A stretch of DNA of 43,090 nucleotides, taken from the NCBI GenBank assembly GCA_964505325.1, contig CAZDHT010000011.1, positions 1-43,090 of the forward strand, in the 5' to 3' direction. A program made the position numbers and the translations under genes. Positions 23,452-30,751 of this stretch are shown piece after piece. Below the pieces are notes generated by a model that made no database searches, was not told where the DNA came from, and saw only the letters and a list, made by a program, of their open reading frames with translations. Origin of the DNA: CAZDHT01 sp964505325. GTDB lineage: Bacteria > Planctomycetota > PUPC01. Position 1 is the first letter of the stretch. Each line of letters begins with the position of its first letter.

Positions 23452-25816
23452 GCAGACGCCCGACACCGAAGAGATCGACCTGGCCTGCGTCGATCAGATC
23501 GTAGAAGAGACCGGACCCGGCCGCGAGAATCTCATCCACATACTCCAGGCGATCCAACACCGCTTTCGTTATCTGCCCAGGGCAGCCCTGGTGCGCGTCT
23601 GCGAACTCACTGAAATCACACCGGCCGACATCGCCGGCGTCTCCACGTTCTATTCGCAGTTCCGCCATCGGCCTGTCGGCGAGCACGTCATCAACGTCTG
23701 CCACGGGACCGCCTGTCACGTCAAGGGAGCACAGGGCGTCACCGACGCGCTCTACCGCCATCTGGCCATCCCCGAAGATGACGACACCGACCCGGACGGC
23801 GTGTTTACCATCCAGAAGGTCGCCTGCGTCGGCTGCTGCACCCTGGCTCCGGTGATGCAGATCGACGGGCTGACCTACGGCCACCTCACGCCGGACACGG
23901 TCTGCGACGCGCTCGGCGACTTCTTGAGGCTGAAAGAGCTCGGCGTGCTCGAACAACCCGCGGAGAGCCCCCTCGACAACCCGCACGGGCTTGCCGAAGT
24001 CCGGATCGCGCTCGACTCGTGCTGCGTCGCCGGCGGCAGGCGCAAAGTCTACGACGCCTTCGAAAAGGCCATCCGCCGAACCGGTGTCCCCGCCGTCGTC
24101 AAGCGCGTCGGCTGCGTCAGCATGTGCCACCAGGTCCCGCTCGTCGAACTGGCTCTGCCCGGCCGGCAGCCGATCCTCTACGCACGCGTCCGGCCGGACG
24201 ACGCCGAGCAGATTCTGCTCCGGCACTTCGAGCCGTCCGGCATCGTCAAGAAAACGTCGCTCGCCGTCTCAAGTGCTCTCGAAAAGCTGCTGACCGACGA
24301 GGCCTGGGAGCCGGTGGCCCGCTACGCCGTCGACGTCCGCGATCCGCCCATCTCCAAGTTCATCGGGCCGCAGAAGCACATCGCCATCGAGGACTCCGCC
24401 CGCGTCGACCCCATCAGCCTCGACGAATACGTCCGGGGCGGCGGCTTCGACGCCCTGCGACGATGCCTCAAAGAAAAAGAGCCCGAGGAGATCATCGAGG
24501 AGGTCAACAACTCCGGGCTTCGGGGCAGAGGCGGCGCGGGGTTCCCGACCGGGCTCAAGTGGGAGATCGTCCGCGCCGCGCCCGGCGACACGAAATACGT
24601 CGTGTGCAACGGCGACGAGGGCGACCCCGGCGCGTTCATGGACCGGATGCTGCTCGAGTCGTGCCCGTTCCGTGTGCTCGAGGGCATTGCGATCGGCGCG
24701 TTCGCCGTCGGCGCGAACGACGCCACGATCTACGTCCGAGCCGAGTACCCCTTCGCCGTGCGCCGGCTGCGGGAAGCCATTCGACAGTGCAAGGAACAAG
24801 GCTTCCTGGGGCCGAATACCTGCGGCAGCGGCTTCGGCCTCGAGCTCCACATCATGGAAGGAGCCGGCGCGTTTGTCTGCGGCGAGGAGACGGCGCTCAT
24901 TGCGTCCATCGAGGGCCGCCGCGGAATGCCCCGGCTCCGCCCGCCCTACCCGTCCGAGCGCGGGTTGTGGGGCCGGCCGACGCTGATCAATAATGTCGAG
25001 ACGTTCGCGCTGGTGCCGTGGATCATTCGGAACGGCGCCGGCGCGTTCGCCGCCCTGGGCACGCCGCAGAGCCGCGGCACCAAGGTCTTCGCCCTCGCGG
25101 GCAAGGTGGCGCGAGGCGGGCTGATCGAGGTGCCGATGGGCGTTACCATCCGCGAGATCGTCGAGGAGATCGGCGACGGCATCGCGGACGGCAAGCGCTT
25201 CAAGGCCATTCAGATCGGCGGGCCGTCCGGCGGCTGCGTCCCCGCCAGCCTCGCCGACATCCCCATCGAATACGAAGACCTCGCCGAGGTCGGCGCGATC
25301 ATGGGCTCCGGCGGGCTCGTCGTGCTTGACGAAGACGACTGCATGGTGGACGTCGCCCGCTATTTCCTCCAGTTCACCCAGGACCAGTCCTGCGGCAAGT
25401 GCTCGTTTTGCCGGATCGGGACTCGCCGCATGCTGGACATCCTGGACCGCCTCTGCACCGGTCAAGGCCGTAGGGACGATCTGGAATTGCTGGAGGGGCT
25501 GTGCCACGCCGTCATGAAAGGCAGCCTGTGTGGGCTGGGCTCGACCGCGCCGAACCCGGTCCTCACCACGCTGAAGTATTTCCGCGACGAGTACGAAGCG
25601 CACCTCGAGGGCCGATGCCCGGCGGGGAGGTGCAAGGCACTGATCACGTATTCGGTGACCGACGATTGTATCGGCTGCACGCGCTGCGCCCAGCATTGCC
25701 CCGCCGACGCGATCGAGATGAAGCCCTACGAGAAGCAGGAAATCGACCCCGAGAAATGCATCCGGTGCGATACGTGCCGGCAGGTCTGTCCAGTGGATGC
25801 AATAAAGGTCGAGTGA
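23438..25816 (+). CDS. NuoE-NuoF fusion, NADH-dependent flavin/Fe-S subunit
   Basis: This is a 792-aa fusion. Residues 15-165 are a NuoE-type thioredoxin-like [2Fe-2S] domain (Cys88, 93, 130, 134). Residues 185-265 are a second thioredoxin-like [2Fe-2S] domain (SCC at about 194-196, GCVSMC at 225-230), as in HydB/HndC. Residues of about 300-700 are NuoF: the FMN/NADH site GLRGRGGAGFPTGLKW (360-375), NGDEGDPGAFMDR, an SLBB region and the [4Fe-4S] motif CGKCSFC (652-658) with a further Cys at about 698. Residues 744-754 and 774-784 are two ferredoxin motifs. It should oxidise NADH or reduce NAD+ and pass electrons on. The four-helix cassette separates it from its NuoG-like partner. No hydrogenase or formate dehydrogenase catalytic subunit is in the window. 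Confidence 0.93.
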   Translation: MTVTEQTPDTEEIDLACVDQIVEETGPGRENLIHILQAIQHRFRYLPRAALVRVCELTEITPADIAGVSTFYSQFRHRPVGEHVINVCHGTACHVKGAQGVTDALYRHLAIPEDDDTDPDGVFTIQKVACVGCCTLAPVMQIDGLTYGHLTPDTVCDALGDFLRLKELGVLEQPAESPLDNPHGLAEVRIALDSCCVAGGRRKVYDAFEKAIRRTGVPAVVKRVGCVSMCHQVPLVELALPGRQPILYARVRPDDAEQILLRHFEPSGIVKKTSLAVSSALEKLLTDEAWEPVARYAVDVRDPPISKFIGPQKHIAIEDSARVDPISLDEYVRGGGFDALRRCLKEKEPEEIIEEVNNSGLRGRGGAGFPTGLKWEIVRAAPGDTKYVVCNGDEGDPGAFMDRMLLESCPFRVLEGIAIGAFAVGANDATIYVRAEYPFAVRRLREAIRQCKEQGFLGPNTCGSGFGLELHIMEGAGAFVCGEETALIASIEGRRGMPRLRPPYPSERGLWGRPTLINNVETFALVPWIIRNGAGAFAALGTPQSRGTKVFALAGKVARGGLIEVPMGVTIREIVEEIGDGIADGKRFKAIQIGGPSGGCVPASLADIPIEYEDLAEVGAIMGSGGLVVLDEDDCMVDVARYFLQFTQDQSCGKCSFCRIGTRRMLDILDRLCTGQGRRDDLELLEGLCHAVMKGSLCGLGSTAPNPVLTTLKYFRDEYEAHLEGRCPAGRCKALITYSVTDDCIGCTRCAQHCPADAIEMKPYEKQEIDPEKCIRCDTCRQVCPVDAIKVE

Positions 25817-25824
25817 AAGATGAA

Positions 25825-25865
25825 CAACGCTCAACATTCAACGTCCAACGTCCAACGTTCAACGG
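25825..25865 (+). repeat. Left heptad array (CAACRYY x5 plus a partial copy)
   Basis: The tandem 7-bp units are CAACGCT, CAACATT, CAACGTC, CAACGTC, CAACGTT and a partial CAACGG. The CAAC core is invariant and the last three bases vary as purine-pyrimidine-pyrimidine. Three units equal 21 bp, so any frame reads a seven-residue peptide repeat of the STFNVQR type. The first 17 bases (25825-25841) are the reverse complement of 26254-26270 with one T/G difference. Confidence 0.9.
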
Positions 25866-25876
25866 AGGAGCACAAG

Positions 25877-26251
25877 ATGGCTCAGGGGGCAAAGAAATTT
25901 GACTTGGAGGAGAGGCTGCTTGAGTTCGCCGCGCGAATCATCCGGCTCGCCGAGAGCCTGCCCAACACACGAGCGGGGAACCACGTGGCGAGTCAGTTGC
26001 TTCGCTCGGGGACGTCGCCGTTGCCCAATCATGCGGAAGCCCAGGCGGCTGAGTCAAGGAAGGACTTCGTGCACAAGCTCAGAATCTGTCACAAGGAACT
26101 CCGAGAGGTGTATCGATGGCTGCTGCTCTGCAAAAGGGTGCCGCTCGTCAAGTCCCACTGCAAACTTGATCCAATCATCAAAGAGACCGACGAGTTGATC
26201 GCTATCTTCTTCAGCAACATCCGAACTGCCAGGAAGGGATCGAAGCAGTGA
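25877..26251 (+). CDS. Four-helix-bundle protein (23S rRNA intervening-sequence / S23 family)
   Basis: The 124-aa protein has the typical family pattern: KKFDLEERLLEFAARIIRL, LRSGTSPLPNHAEAQAAESR, KDFVHKLRICHKELREVYRWL and a final helix ETDELIAIFFSNIRTARK. Members occur as the protein of intervening sequences inserted in 23S rRNA genes (Leptospira, Coxiella) and are structurally akin to the Avd accessory protein of diversity-generating retroelements. A biochemical role is not settled; nucleic acid binding is plausible. The start ATG at 25877 follows GGAGGAG at a seven-base distance; an in-frame ATG at 25820 would run translation through the repeats and is rejected. The gene is unrelated to the redox genes on either side and is framed by the heptad arrays. 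Confidence 0.88.
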   Translation: MAQGAKKFDLEERLLEFAARIIRLAESLPNTRAGNHVASQLLRSGTSPLPNHAEAQAAESRKDFVHKLRICHKELREVYRWLLLCKRVPLVKSHCKLDPIIKETDELIAIFFSNIRTARKGSKQ

Positions 26252-26253
26252 AC

Positions 26254-26291
26254 TTGGATGTTGAGCGTTGGACGTTGAGTGTTGGATGTTG
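26254..26291 (-). repeat. Right heptad array, inverted (RRYGTTG x5)
   Basis: On the plus strand the units are GATGTTG, AGCGTTG, GACGTTG, AGTGTTG and GATGTTG (26257-26291). They are reverse complements of the left-array unit type. TTG at 26254-26256 belongs to the 17-bp inverted match with 25825-25841. The array begins two bases after the stop of the four-helix gene and ends 22 bases before the NuoG-like start. Confidence 0.9.
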
Positions 26292-26313
26292 AGTCTTCTC
26301 GGATAGGAACCGC

Positions 26314-27345
26314 ATGCCGAAGCTGACGATAGACGACACGCCCGTCCAGGTCGAGCCGGGTGCGACGATCCTCGACGCCGCCCGGAAACTCGGGATCGGC
26401 ATCCCCACGCTCTGCTTCCTCGAAGGCCATCCGCCTCAGACCTCGTGCATGGTCTGCCTCGTCAAGGTCGACGGCGACGACAAGCTTCTCCCGGCCTGCG
26501 CCACCAGGGTGCGGGACGGCATGCGGGTGGAAAGCGAATGTGACGAGGTCAGGCATGCCCGGCGGACGGCGCTCGAACTGCTCCTGAGCGACCACCTCGG
26601 CGACTGTATCGCCCCGTGCCAGGCCGCGTGCCCGGCGCACATCGACATCCCCCTGATGATCCGGCAGATCGCCGCGGGCCGGCGTATCGCGGCCGGCACG
26701 ACGGACCGCTGCCGCACCTGCCACGCGCCGTGCGAGAAGGTCTGCCGGCGCGCCGTCAAGGACGCCGCCGTCTCAATCCGCCTGCTCGGATGCTGGGTCG
26801 CCGGCGCCTCCGGGCCGGGCACGCAGGTGCCTGCCGCGACACCGGAGAAGCAGTTCTCGGTCCACATCGGCCGCGTAGACCCCGCCGAGATCGGCGACTT
26901 CATGGCCGGAGCGAGCGAGGAGAACCGAGTCCGGCCCGCAAACGGTGCGTCCTTTACCGAGGACGAGGCTCGCAGGGAGGCGCTTCGCTGCCTCCACTGC
27001 GACTGCCGCAGGCAGACGGACTGCAAGCTGAGGAAGTACGCCGCCATTTACGGCGCAAGCCCGGCCAAGTACAAAGGTGAGCGGCGGCGGTTCCTACAGG
27101 CCTTTCATCCCGAGAACGTCATTTACGAACCGGGGAAGTGTATCGCATGCGGCTTGTGCGTTCAAATCACCCAGGAGGCGGCCGAACCCCTGGGCCTGAC
27201 GTTCATCGGCCGAGGCTTCAACGTCAAGGTGGCCGTTCCCTTTGACCGGTCGCTCGAGGAAGGCCTGCGCCGCGCCGCGGCGGAATGCGTGGCGGCCTGC
27301 CCGACCGGCGCGCTCGCATTCAAAGACGATACCCAGGAGGCCTAG
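26314..27345 (+). CDS. NuoG-like Fe-S protein without a flavin domain
   Basis: The 343-aa protein has an N-terminal plant-type [2Fe-2S] domain (Cys34, 45, 48, 62). A GltD/DPD-type Fe-S domain follows: CIAPCQAACPAHIDIP (98-113) and CRTCHAPCEKVC (133-144). After a short segment come C-x2-C-x-C (226-231), CIACGLC (276-282) and CVAACPTGAL (325-334). In related proteins the GltD-type Fe-S domain is followed by an FAD/NAD(P)-binding core of about 300 residues and then this same tail. Here residue 160 runs almost directly into the tail, so the flavin core appears to be missing. It probably accepts or gives electrons beside NuoEF. Start ATG 26314 with AGGA at 26305-26308. Confidence 0.83.
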   Translation: MPKLTIDDTPVQVEPGATILDAARKLGIGIPTLCFLEGHPPQTSCMVCLVKVDGDDKLLPACATRVRDGMRVESECDEVRHARRTALELLLSDHLGDCIAPCQAACPAHIDIPLMIRQIAAGRRIAAGTTDRCRTCHAPCEKVCRRAVKDAAVSIRLLGCWVAGASGPGTQVPAATPEKQFSVHIGRVDPAEIGDFMAGASEENRVRPANGASFTEDEARREALRCLHCDCRRQTDCKLRKYAAIYGASPAKYKGERRRFLQAFHPENVIYEPGKCIACGLCVQITQEAAEPLGLTFIGRGFNVKVAVPFDRSLEEGLRRAAAECVAACPTGALAFKDDTQEA

Positions 27346-27348
27346 CGC

Positions 27349-28638
27349 TTGAGAGTGGCCTACATAACGGCCGGCGCCGGCGGGATGTACTGCGGAGCAT
27401 GCTGCCGCGACGCCAACCTGGCCCACGAGCTGGTCGCGCGAGGCTGCGACGTTCAATTCATCCCCTTGTACACTCCGCTGAAGCTGGAACGCGATGCGCC
27501 GCCGGGAACCACCCGGACCTTCTTCGGCGGGATCAACGTCTACCTCCAGCAACACATCCCCATCTTCCGCCACACGCCCCGCCCCCTCGACCGGCTGCTG
27601 GACAGCAGCCCGCTGCTGAACTGGGCTTCGAAGTTCGCCGTGCAGACCCGAGCGGAGGCGCTGGGGCCGATGACCCTGTCCATGCTTCGGGGCGAACAAG
27701 GCCGACAGCGGAAAGAGCTGGAACGACTGCTGAATTTCCTGGAAGCACCACTCCGCCCGGACGTGGTCAACATCACGAACATGCTCCTTTCGGGCATTGT
27801 CCCGGCGCTCAAGGAGCGGTTCCCGGTTCCCGTTGTGTGCACCGTTCAGGGCGAGGACGACTTCGTGAGGGATATGCCCGAGCCGTACCGATCCCAGGTC
27901 CGCGACGTGATGCGAAAGAATGCCCGTGAGATCGAACTGTTCATCTCGCCCAGCGGGGCGTATGTGACGAAAATGGCGGAGTTCCTTGACGTGCCACGGG
28001 ACACCATCAAGGTCGTGCCCACCGGAATCGATGTCGACAAGTACCCCTCCGCATCGTCGCGGCCGCGCGATCCGTTCACGGTGGGGTACCTTTCGCGCAT
28101 CACGCCCGGCAAGGGTCTCGATGTCCTGGTGGAGGCGGTGGCAATCCTCGTGGGGGAGCAGAAGAGGAACGTCCGGCTGAACGTTGCCGGGCAGATCGTG
28201 GATCGCAAGTTCTGGAGACGGGTCCGGGCTGCGGTCAAGCGAGCAAGCCTGACGGCGCGTTTCTCGTATTCCGACGCGCCTGATCTTCGGAGCAAGGTCG
28301 CGTTCCTTCAAGGCTGCAGCGCCTTCGCGCAGCCCGGCAGGTCCGCGGAGATCCGCGCGACCGCGGCGATCGAGGCGATGGCGGTTGGCGTGCCGGTGGT
28401 CGTTCCCGATCTGGGCGTGTTTCCGGAGATCATCCAACAAACGGGCGGCGGGGTCCTGTTTCCGCCGGGCGATGCGGAGCGGATGGCGGAGGAACTGGCA
28501 GCATTGATGGACAATCCCGAAAAAGCGGATGCGTTGGGCCTTGCGGGGCGCCGGGCAATTCGCATACACTACTCGGCCGCCGCGATGGCGGACAGGACTC
28601 TCGAGCTTTATGCCGGCCTGCGCAGGAGAGGAGAATGA
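27349..28638 (+). CDS. GT4-type glycosyltransferase
   Basis: The 429-aa protein has a GT-B fold of family 4 (retaining, sugar-nucleotide dependent). The N-terminal domain begins RVAYITAGAGGMYCGACCRD, with the acceptor-side glycine loop. The C-terminal donor domain has VGYLSRITPGKGLDVLVEAV and the E-x7-E region RATAAIEAMAVGVPVVVPDLG. The start is TTG 27349, eight bases after AGGAGG (27335-27340); GTG 27355 is an alternative. Acceptor and sugar cannot be told. Its place between redox and terpenoid genes allows a role in glycosylating the pathway product or an envelope lipid, which is inference. Confidence 0.85.
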   Translation: MRVAYITAGAGGMYCGACCRDANLAHELVARGCDVQFIPLYTPLKLERDAPPGTTRTFFGGINVYLQQHIPIFRHTPRPLDRLLDSSPLLNWASKFAVQTRAEALGPMTLSMLRGEQGRQRKELERLLNFLEAPLRPDVVNITNMLLSGIVPALKERFPVPVVCTVQGEDDFVRDMPEPYRSQVRDVMRKNAREIELFISPSGAYVTKMAEFLDVPRDTIKVVPTGIDVDKYPSASSRPRDPFTVGYLSRITPGKGLDVLVEAVAILVGEQKRNVRLNVAGQIVDRKFWRRVRAAVKRASLTARFSYSDAPDLRSKVAFLQGCSAFAQPGRSAEIRATAAIEAMAVGVPVVVPDLGVFPEIIQQTGGGVLFPPGDAERMAEELAALMDNPEKADALGLAGRRAIRIHYSAAAMADRTLELYAGLRRRGE

Positions 28639-30020
28639 TGAGGGTATTCAGCAGCGCACTGTGCATCATCGTGGTGGCGGCGGCCGCGCCCGCGGCGGGG
28701 CAGCAGGCAGTCGGCTGGCGAACGGACGGCACGGGCAAGTACCCCTCAGCCACGCCGCCGACCGAATGGTCGCCAACGAAGAACGTCGTCTGGAGAACCA
28801 GGATGCCGTCCTGGAGCAACGCCACGCCGGTGGTGGTGGGCGACAGAATCTTCGTCTGTTCCGAGCCGGCCACGCTGGTCTGCGTCAATGCGGCGGACGG
28901 CACAATCCGATGGACAAAGCCCAACACCTACGCAGACGTACTGCCGCCGGAGGTGTGGGCTCAAGCACAGGAGGACATTCCGAAGGCCAAGAAGGTCCAG
29001 CGGGAGATCCAGGCGACCCGGAAGGAGATGGGCAAGCTCGCCAGGGCCCTGAGGAAGAAGCGCGATGACGCCGAGGCCAAGAAGAAGCTCGCCGACCTCA
29101 GGGCGAAGATGCCGGAGCTCGTGAAGCAGTTCAACGCCGTCGCGACGTATCTCAGACCGCCGACGAACAAGACCAACGGCTATTCCTCCTGCACGCCGGT
29201 AAGCGATGGTCGGCACGTCTACGCGCTGTACGGCAACGGCGTGGCGGCGTGCTACGATCTGGACGGCAACCGCAAGTGGGGCCGGTGGATCGAGAAGCCG
29301 CTGAACCCCTCGAACTGGGGCCACAGCACCTCGCCCGCGCTGGCCGGCGGCAAGCTGCTCATCCACCTCCGCGACCTGGTCGCCCTCGACAAGAACACCG
29401 GCAAGGAGGTGTGGCGCGCCAAATGCCGCGCCAATTGGGGCTCCCCCGTCGTCACGCGCGTGGGCAGAGCGGACGTGGTCGTGACCCCTGGCGGAGATGT
29501 CGTAGGAACGGAGGACGGCAAGATCTTGGCAAAAGGTCTCGGGCGCCTCACGTACTGCGCGCCGATTGTCAACAACGGCGTTGTGTACTTCATCCAGGCG
29601 GGGGGCCGCGCGTCCAAGCTCTCGGCTGCGGCGGACGGAAAGGTCACGGTCAAGCCGCTCTGGACAACCCGCCCGAAGAAAGACCGGTACTATGCTTCCC
29701 CGGTCCTCCACGACGGCCTGATCTACACGATCGACCAGAAGACGCACTTCAGCATCATCGACGCCAAAGACGGCAAGGTCGTTCACCAGAAACCGCTCAA
29801 CTTCGGGAAGAGAGGACAGGCCTACCAGAGTGTGACGCTCGGCGGCAAGTTCATATTCCTGAGCCGGCAGGACGGGACGACGGTCGTCCTCGAGCCAAGC
29901 CGTCAGCCGAAGCAGGTCGCGGAAAACAAGCTCGAGACGTTCCGCGCCAGCATCGTCTGCGTCGCCGACCGAATCTACATCCGGACGGTCAGCCACTTGT
30001 ACTGCATAGGCAGCAAATGA
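28635..30020 (+). CDS. Secreted PQQ-type propeller with an inserted helical hairpin
   Basis: The 461-aa protein has a signal peptide (MMRVFSSALCIIVVAAAAPAAG, likely cut near residue 22). Propeller blades include LVCVNAADGTIRWTKPN, ACYDLDGNRKWGRW, DLVALDKNTGKEVWRAKC and FSIIDAKDGKVVHQKPLNF. Between blades 1 and 2, residues of about 105-168 form a highly charged stretch (KKVQREIQATRKEMGKLAR and onward) that should fold as a helical hairpin or coiled coil. That insert is unusual for PQQ-type propellers and may be a docking element. Start ATG 28635 overlaps the glycosyltransferase stop; the gene stop overlaps the next ATG. Confidence 0.83.
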   Translation: MMRVFSSALCIIVVAAAAPAAGQQAVGWRTDGTGKYPSATPPTEWSPTKNVVWRTRMPSWSNATPVVVGDRIFVCSEPATLVCVNAADGTIRWTKPNTYADVLPPEVWAQAQEDIPKAKKVQREIQATRKEMGKLARALRKKRDDAEAKKKLADLRAKMPELVKQFNAVATYLRPPTNKTNGYSSCTPVSDGRHVYALYGNGVAACYDLDGNRKWGRWIEKPLNPSNWGHSTSPALAGGKLLIHLRDLVALDKNTGKEVWRAKCRANWGSPVVTRVGRADVVVTPGGDVVGTEDGKILAKGLGRLTYCAPIVNNGVVYFIQAGGRASKLSAAADGKVTVKPLWTTRPKKDRYYASPVLHDGLIYTIDQKTHFSIIDAKDGKVVHQKPLNFGKRGQAYQSVTLGGKFIFLSRQDGTTVVLEPSRQPKQVAENKLETFRASIVCVADRIYIRTVSHLYCIGSK

Positions 30021-30751
30021 CCAGCATCATCTCAAGAAGCCACCCCCGCGATCCGGAGAAGACGGCCTACGAGGACGCCCTCGCCAGGCTGTTCGCCGAG
30101 CGGGCCGGCGCGTCGGTGCTGATCGTCCCGCACCTCTACCACCTGGCCGAGGACGACGCGGTGTGGACGGAGCTGGCCCGAGCCGGCGGACCGCTGCTCG
30201 TGCTGGCCTGGCTGTATCCGCGCCCGGCGGAGTGGCTGCTTCGGCGGCACGGGCTCGGTCAGGCGGGCCTGCGGACGTTCGACATGGGCGCCTACGACCG
30301 ACCCCAAGTGTGCTTCGAGGCGGCCACCAAAGACCTCGAGCCGGCGCCCGGCAAGGGGATGATACGTGACCTCGGCTCCCCGCCCGCCAGCCGCTGGTAT
30401 CCGGTGATTGACTACTCCCGCTGCGCGGGCTGCAAACAGTGCATGCAGTTCTGCCTGTTCGGGGTGTACGAACTGGACGCCGCGGAAACGGTGCGGGCCA
30501 CGCACCCCGACAACTGCAAGCCGGGCTGCCCCGCCTGCGCACGGATCTGCCCGGAAGGCGCCATCATGTTCCCACTGTGCGACAAGGACGAGGCCATCGC
30601 CGGCGCACCGCAGAAGTTCGTCAGCCCGCACGCAGCCGCGCAGAAGAAGTTCGAGAAGCGGACGCGCCGCCCGCACCCACAGCCCCAAGCCGCCGATGAC
30701 CTCGACGCGCTGATCGACGACCTCGACCGGCTCACTGAGGGGACACCGTAA
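30017..30751 (+). CDS. Ferredoxin-domain protein
   Basis: The 244-aa protein has an unassigned N-terminal domain (1 to about 120). A two-cluster ferredoxin-like domain follows: CAGCKQCMQFC (136-146) and CKPGCPACARICP (167-179). The C-terminal 40 residues are charged and disordered, ending DDLDALIDDLDRLTEG. The N-terminal part includes SVLIVPHLYHLAEDDAVW and an alpha/beta pattern reminiscent of CbiX-like or chelatase-type folds, which I cannot confirm. It directly precedes the radical SAM gene (stop and TTG start are adjacent), so it is a good candidate for its electron donor. Confidence 0.75.
   Translation: MTSIISRSHPRDPEKTAYEDALARLFAERAGASVLIVPHLYHLAEDDAVWTELARAGGPLLVLAWLYPRPAEWLLRRHGLGQAGLRTFDMGAYDRPQVCFEAATKDLEPAPGKGMIRDLGSPPASRWYPVIDYSRCAGCKQCMQFCLFGVYELDAAETVRATHPDNCKPGCPACARICPEGAIMFPLCDKDEAIAGAPQKFVSPHAAAQKKFEKRTRRPHPQPQAADDLDALIDDLDRLTEGTP

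Larger units (their letters stand above)
25825..26291 (+). mobile_element. 467-bp four-helix-bundle cassette with inverted heptad-repeat ends
   Basis: The whole block lies between two genes that otherwise belong together (NuoEF and NuoG-like). It contains a left array of 7-bp repeats, a Shine-Dalgarno GGAGGAG (25864-25870), a 124-aa four-helix-bundle gene and a right array of the same repeats in opposite orientation. The left array begins eight bases after the NuoEF stop and the right array two bases after the cassette stop. I saw no target-site duplication, transposase or reverse transcriptase. Calling it mobile is inference from the inverted ends, the position and the family's known habit of sitting in 23S rRNA intervening sequences. 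Confidence 0.6.

Noticed and set aside
25820..25876. An upstream ATG (25820) for the four-helix gene that would translate the heptad array
   Set aside because: The Shine-Dalgarno GGAGGAG lies after the array, and family similarity starts at MAQGAKKFDLEERL (25877).
25877..26251. A diversity-generating retroelement, because the gene resembles Avd
   Set aside because: No reverse transcriptase, no template/variable repeat pair and no C-type-lectin target gene were seen in the window.
25825..26291. A CRISPR array, suggested by the regular short repeats
   Set aside because: The units are 7 bp and directly tandem without spacers, and no cas gene is present.
26314..27345. A frameshifted or broken NuoG-like gene
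   Set aside because: The frame is continuous, the cysteine motifs are intact at both ends and the length is coherent. A domain loss fits better than decay.
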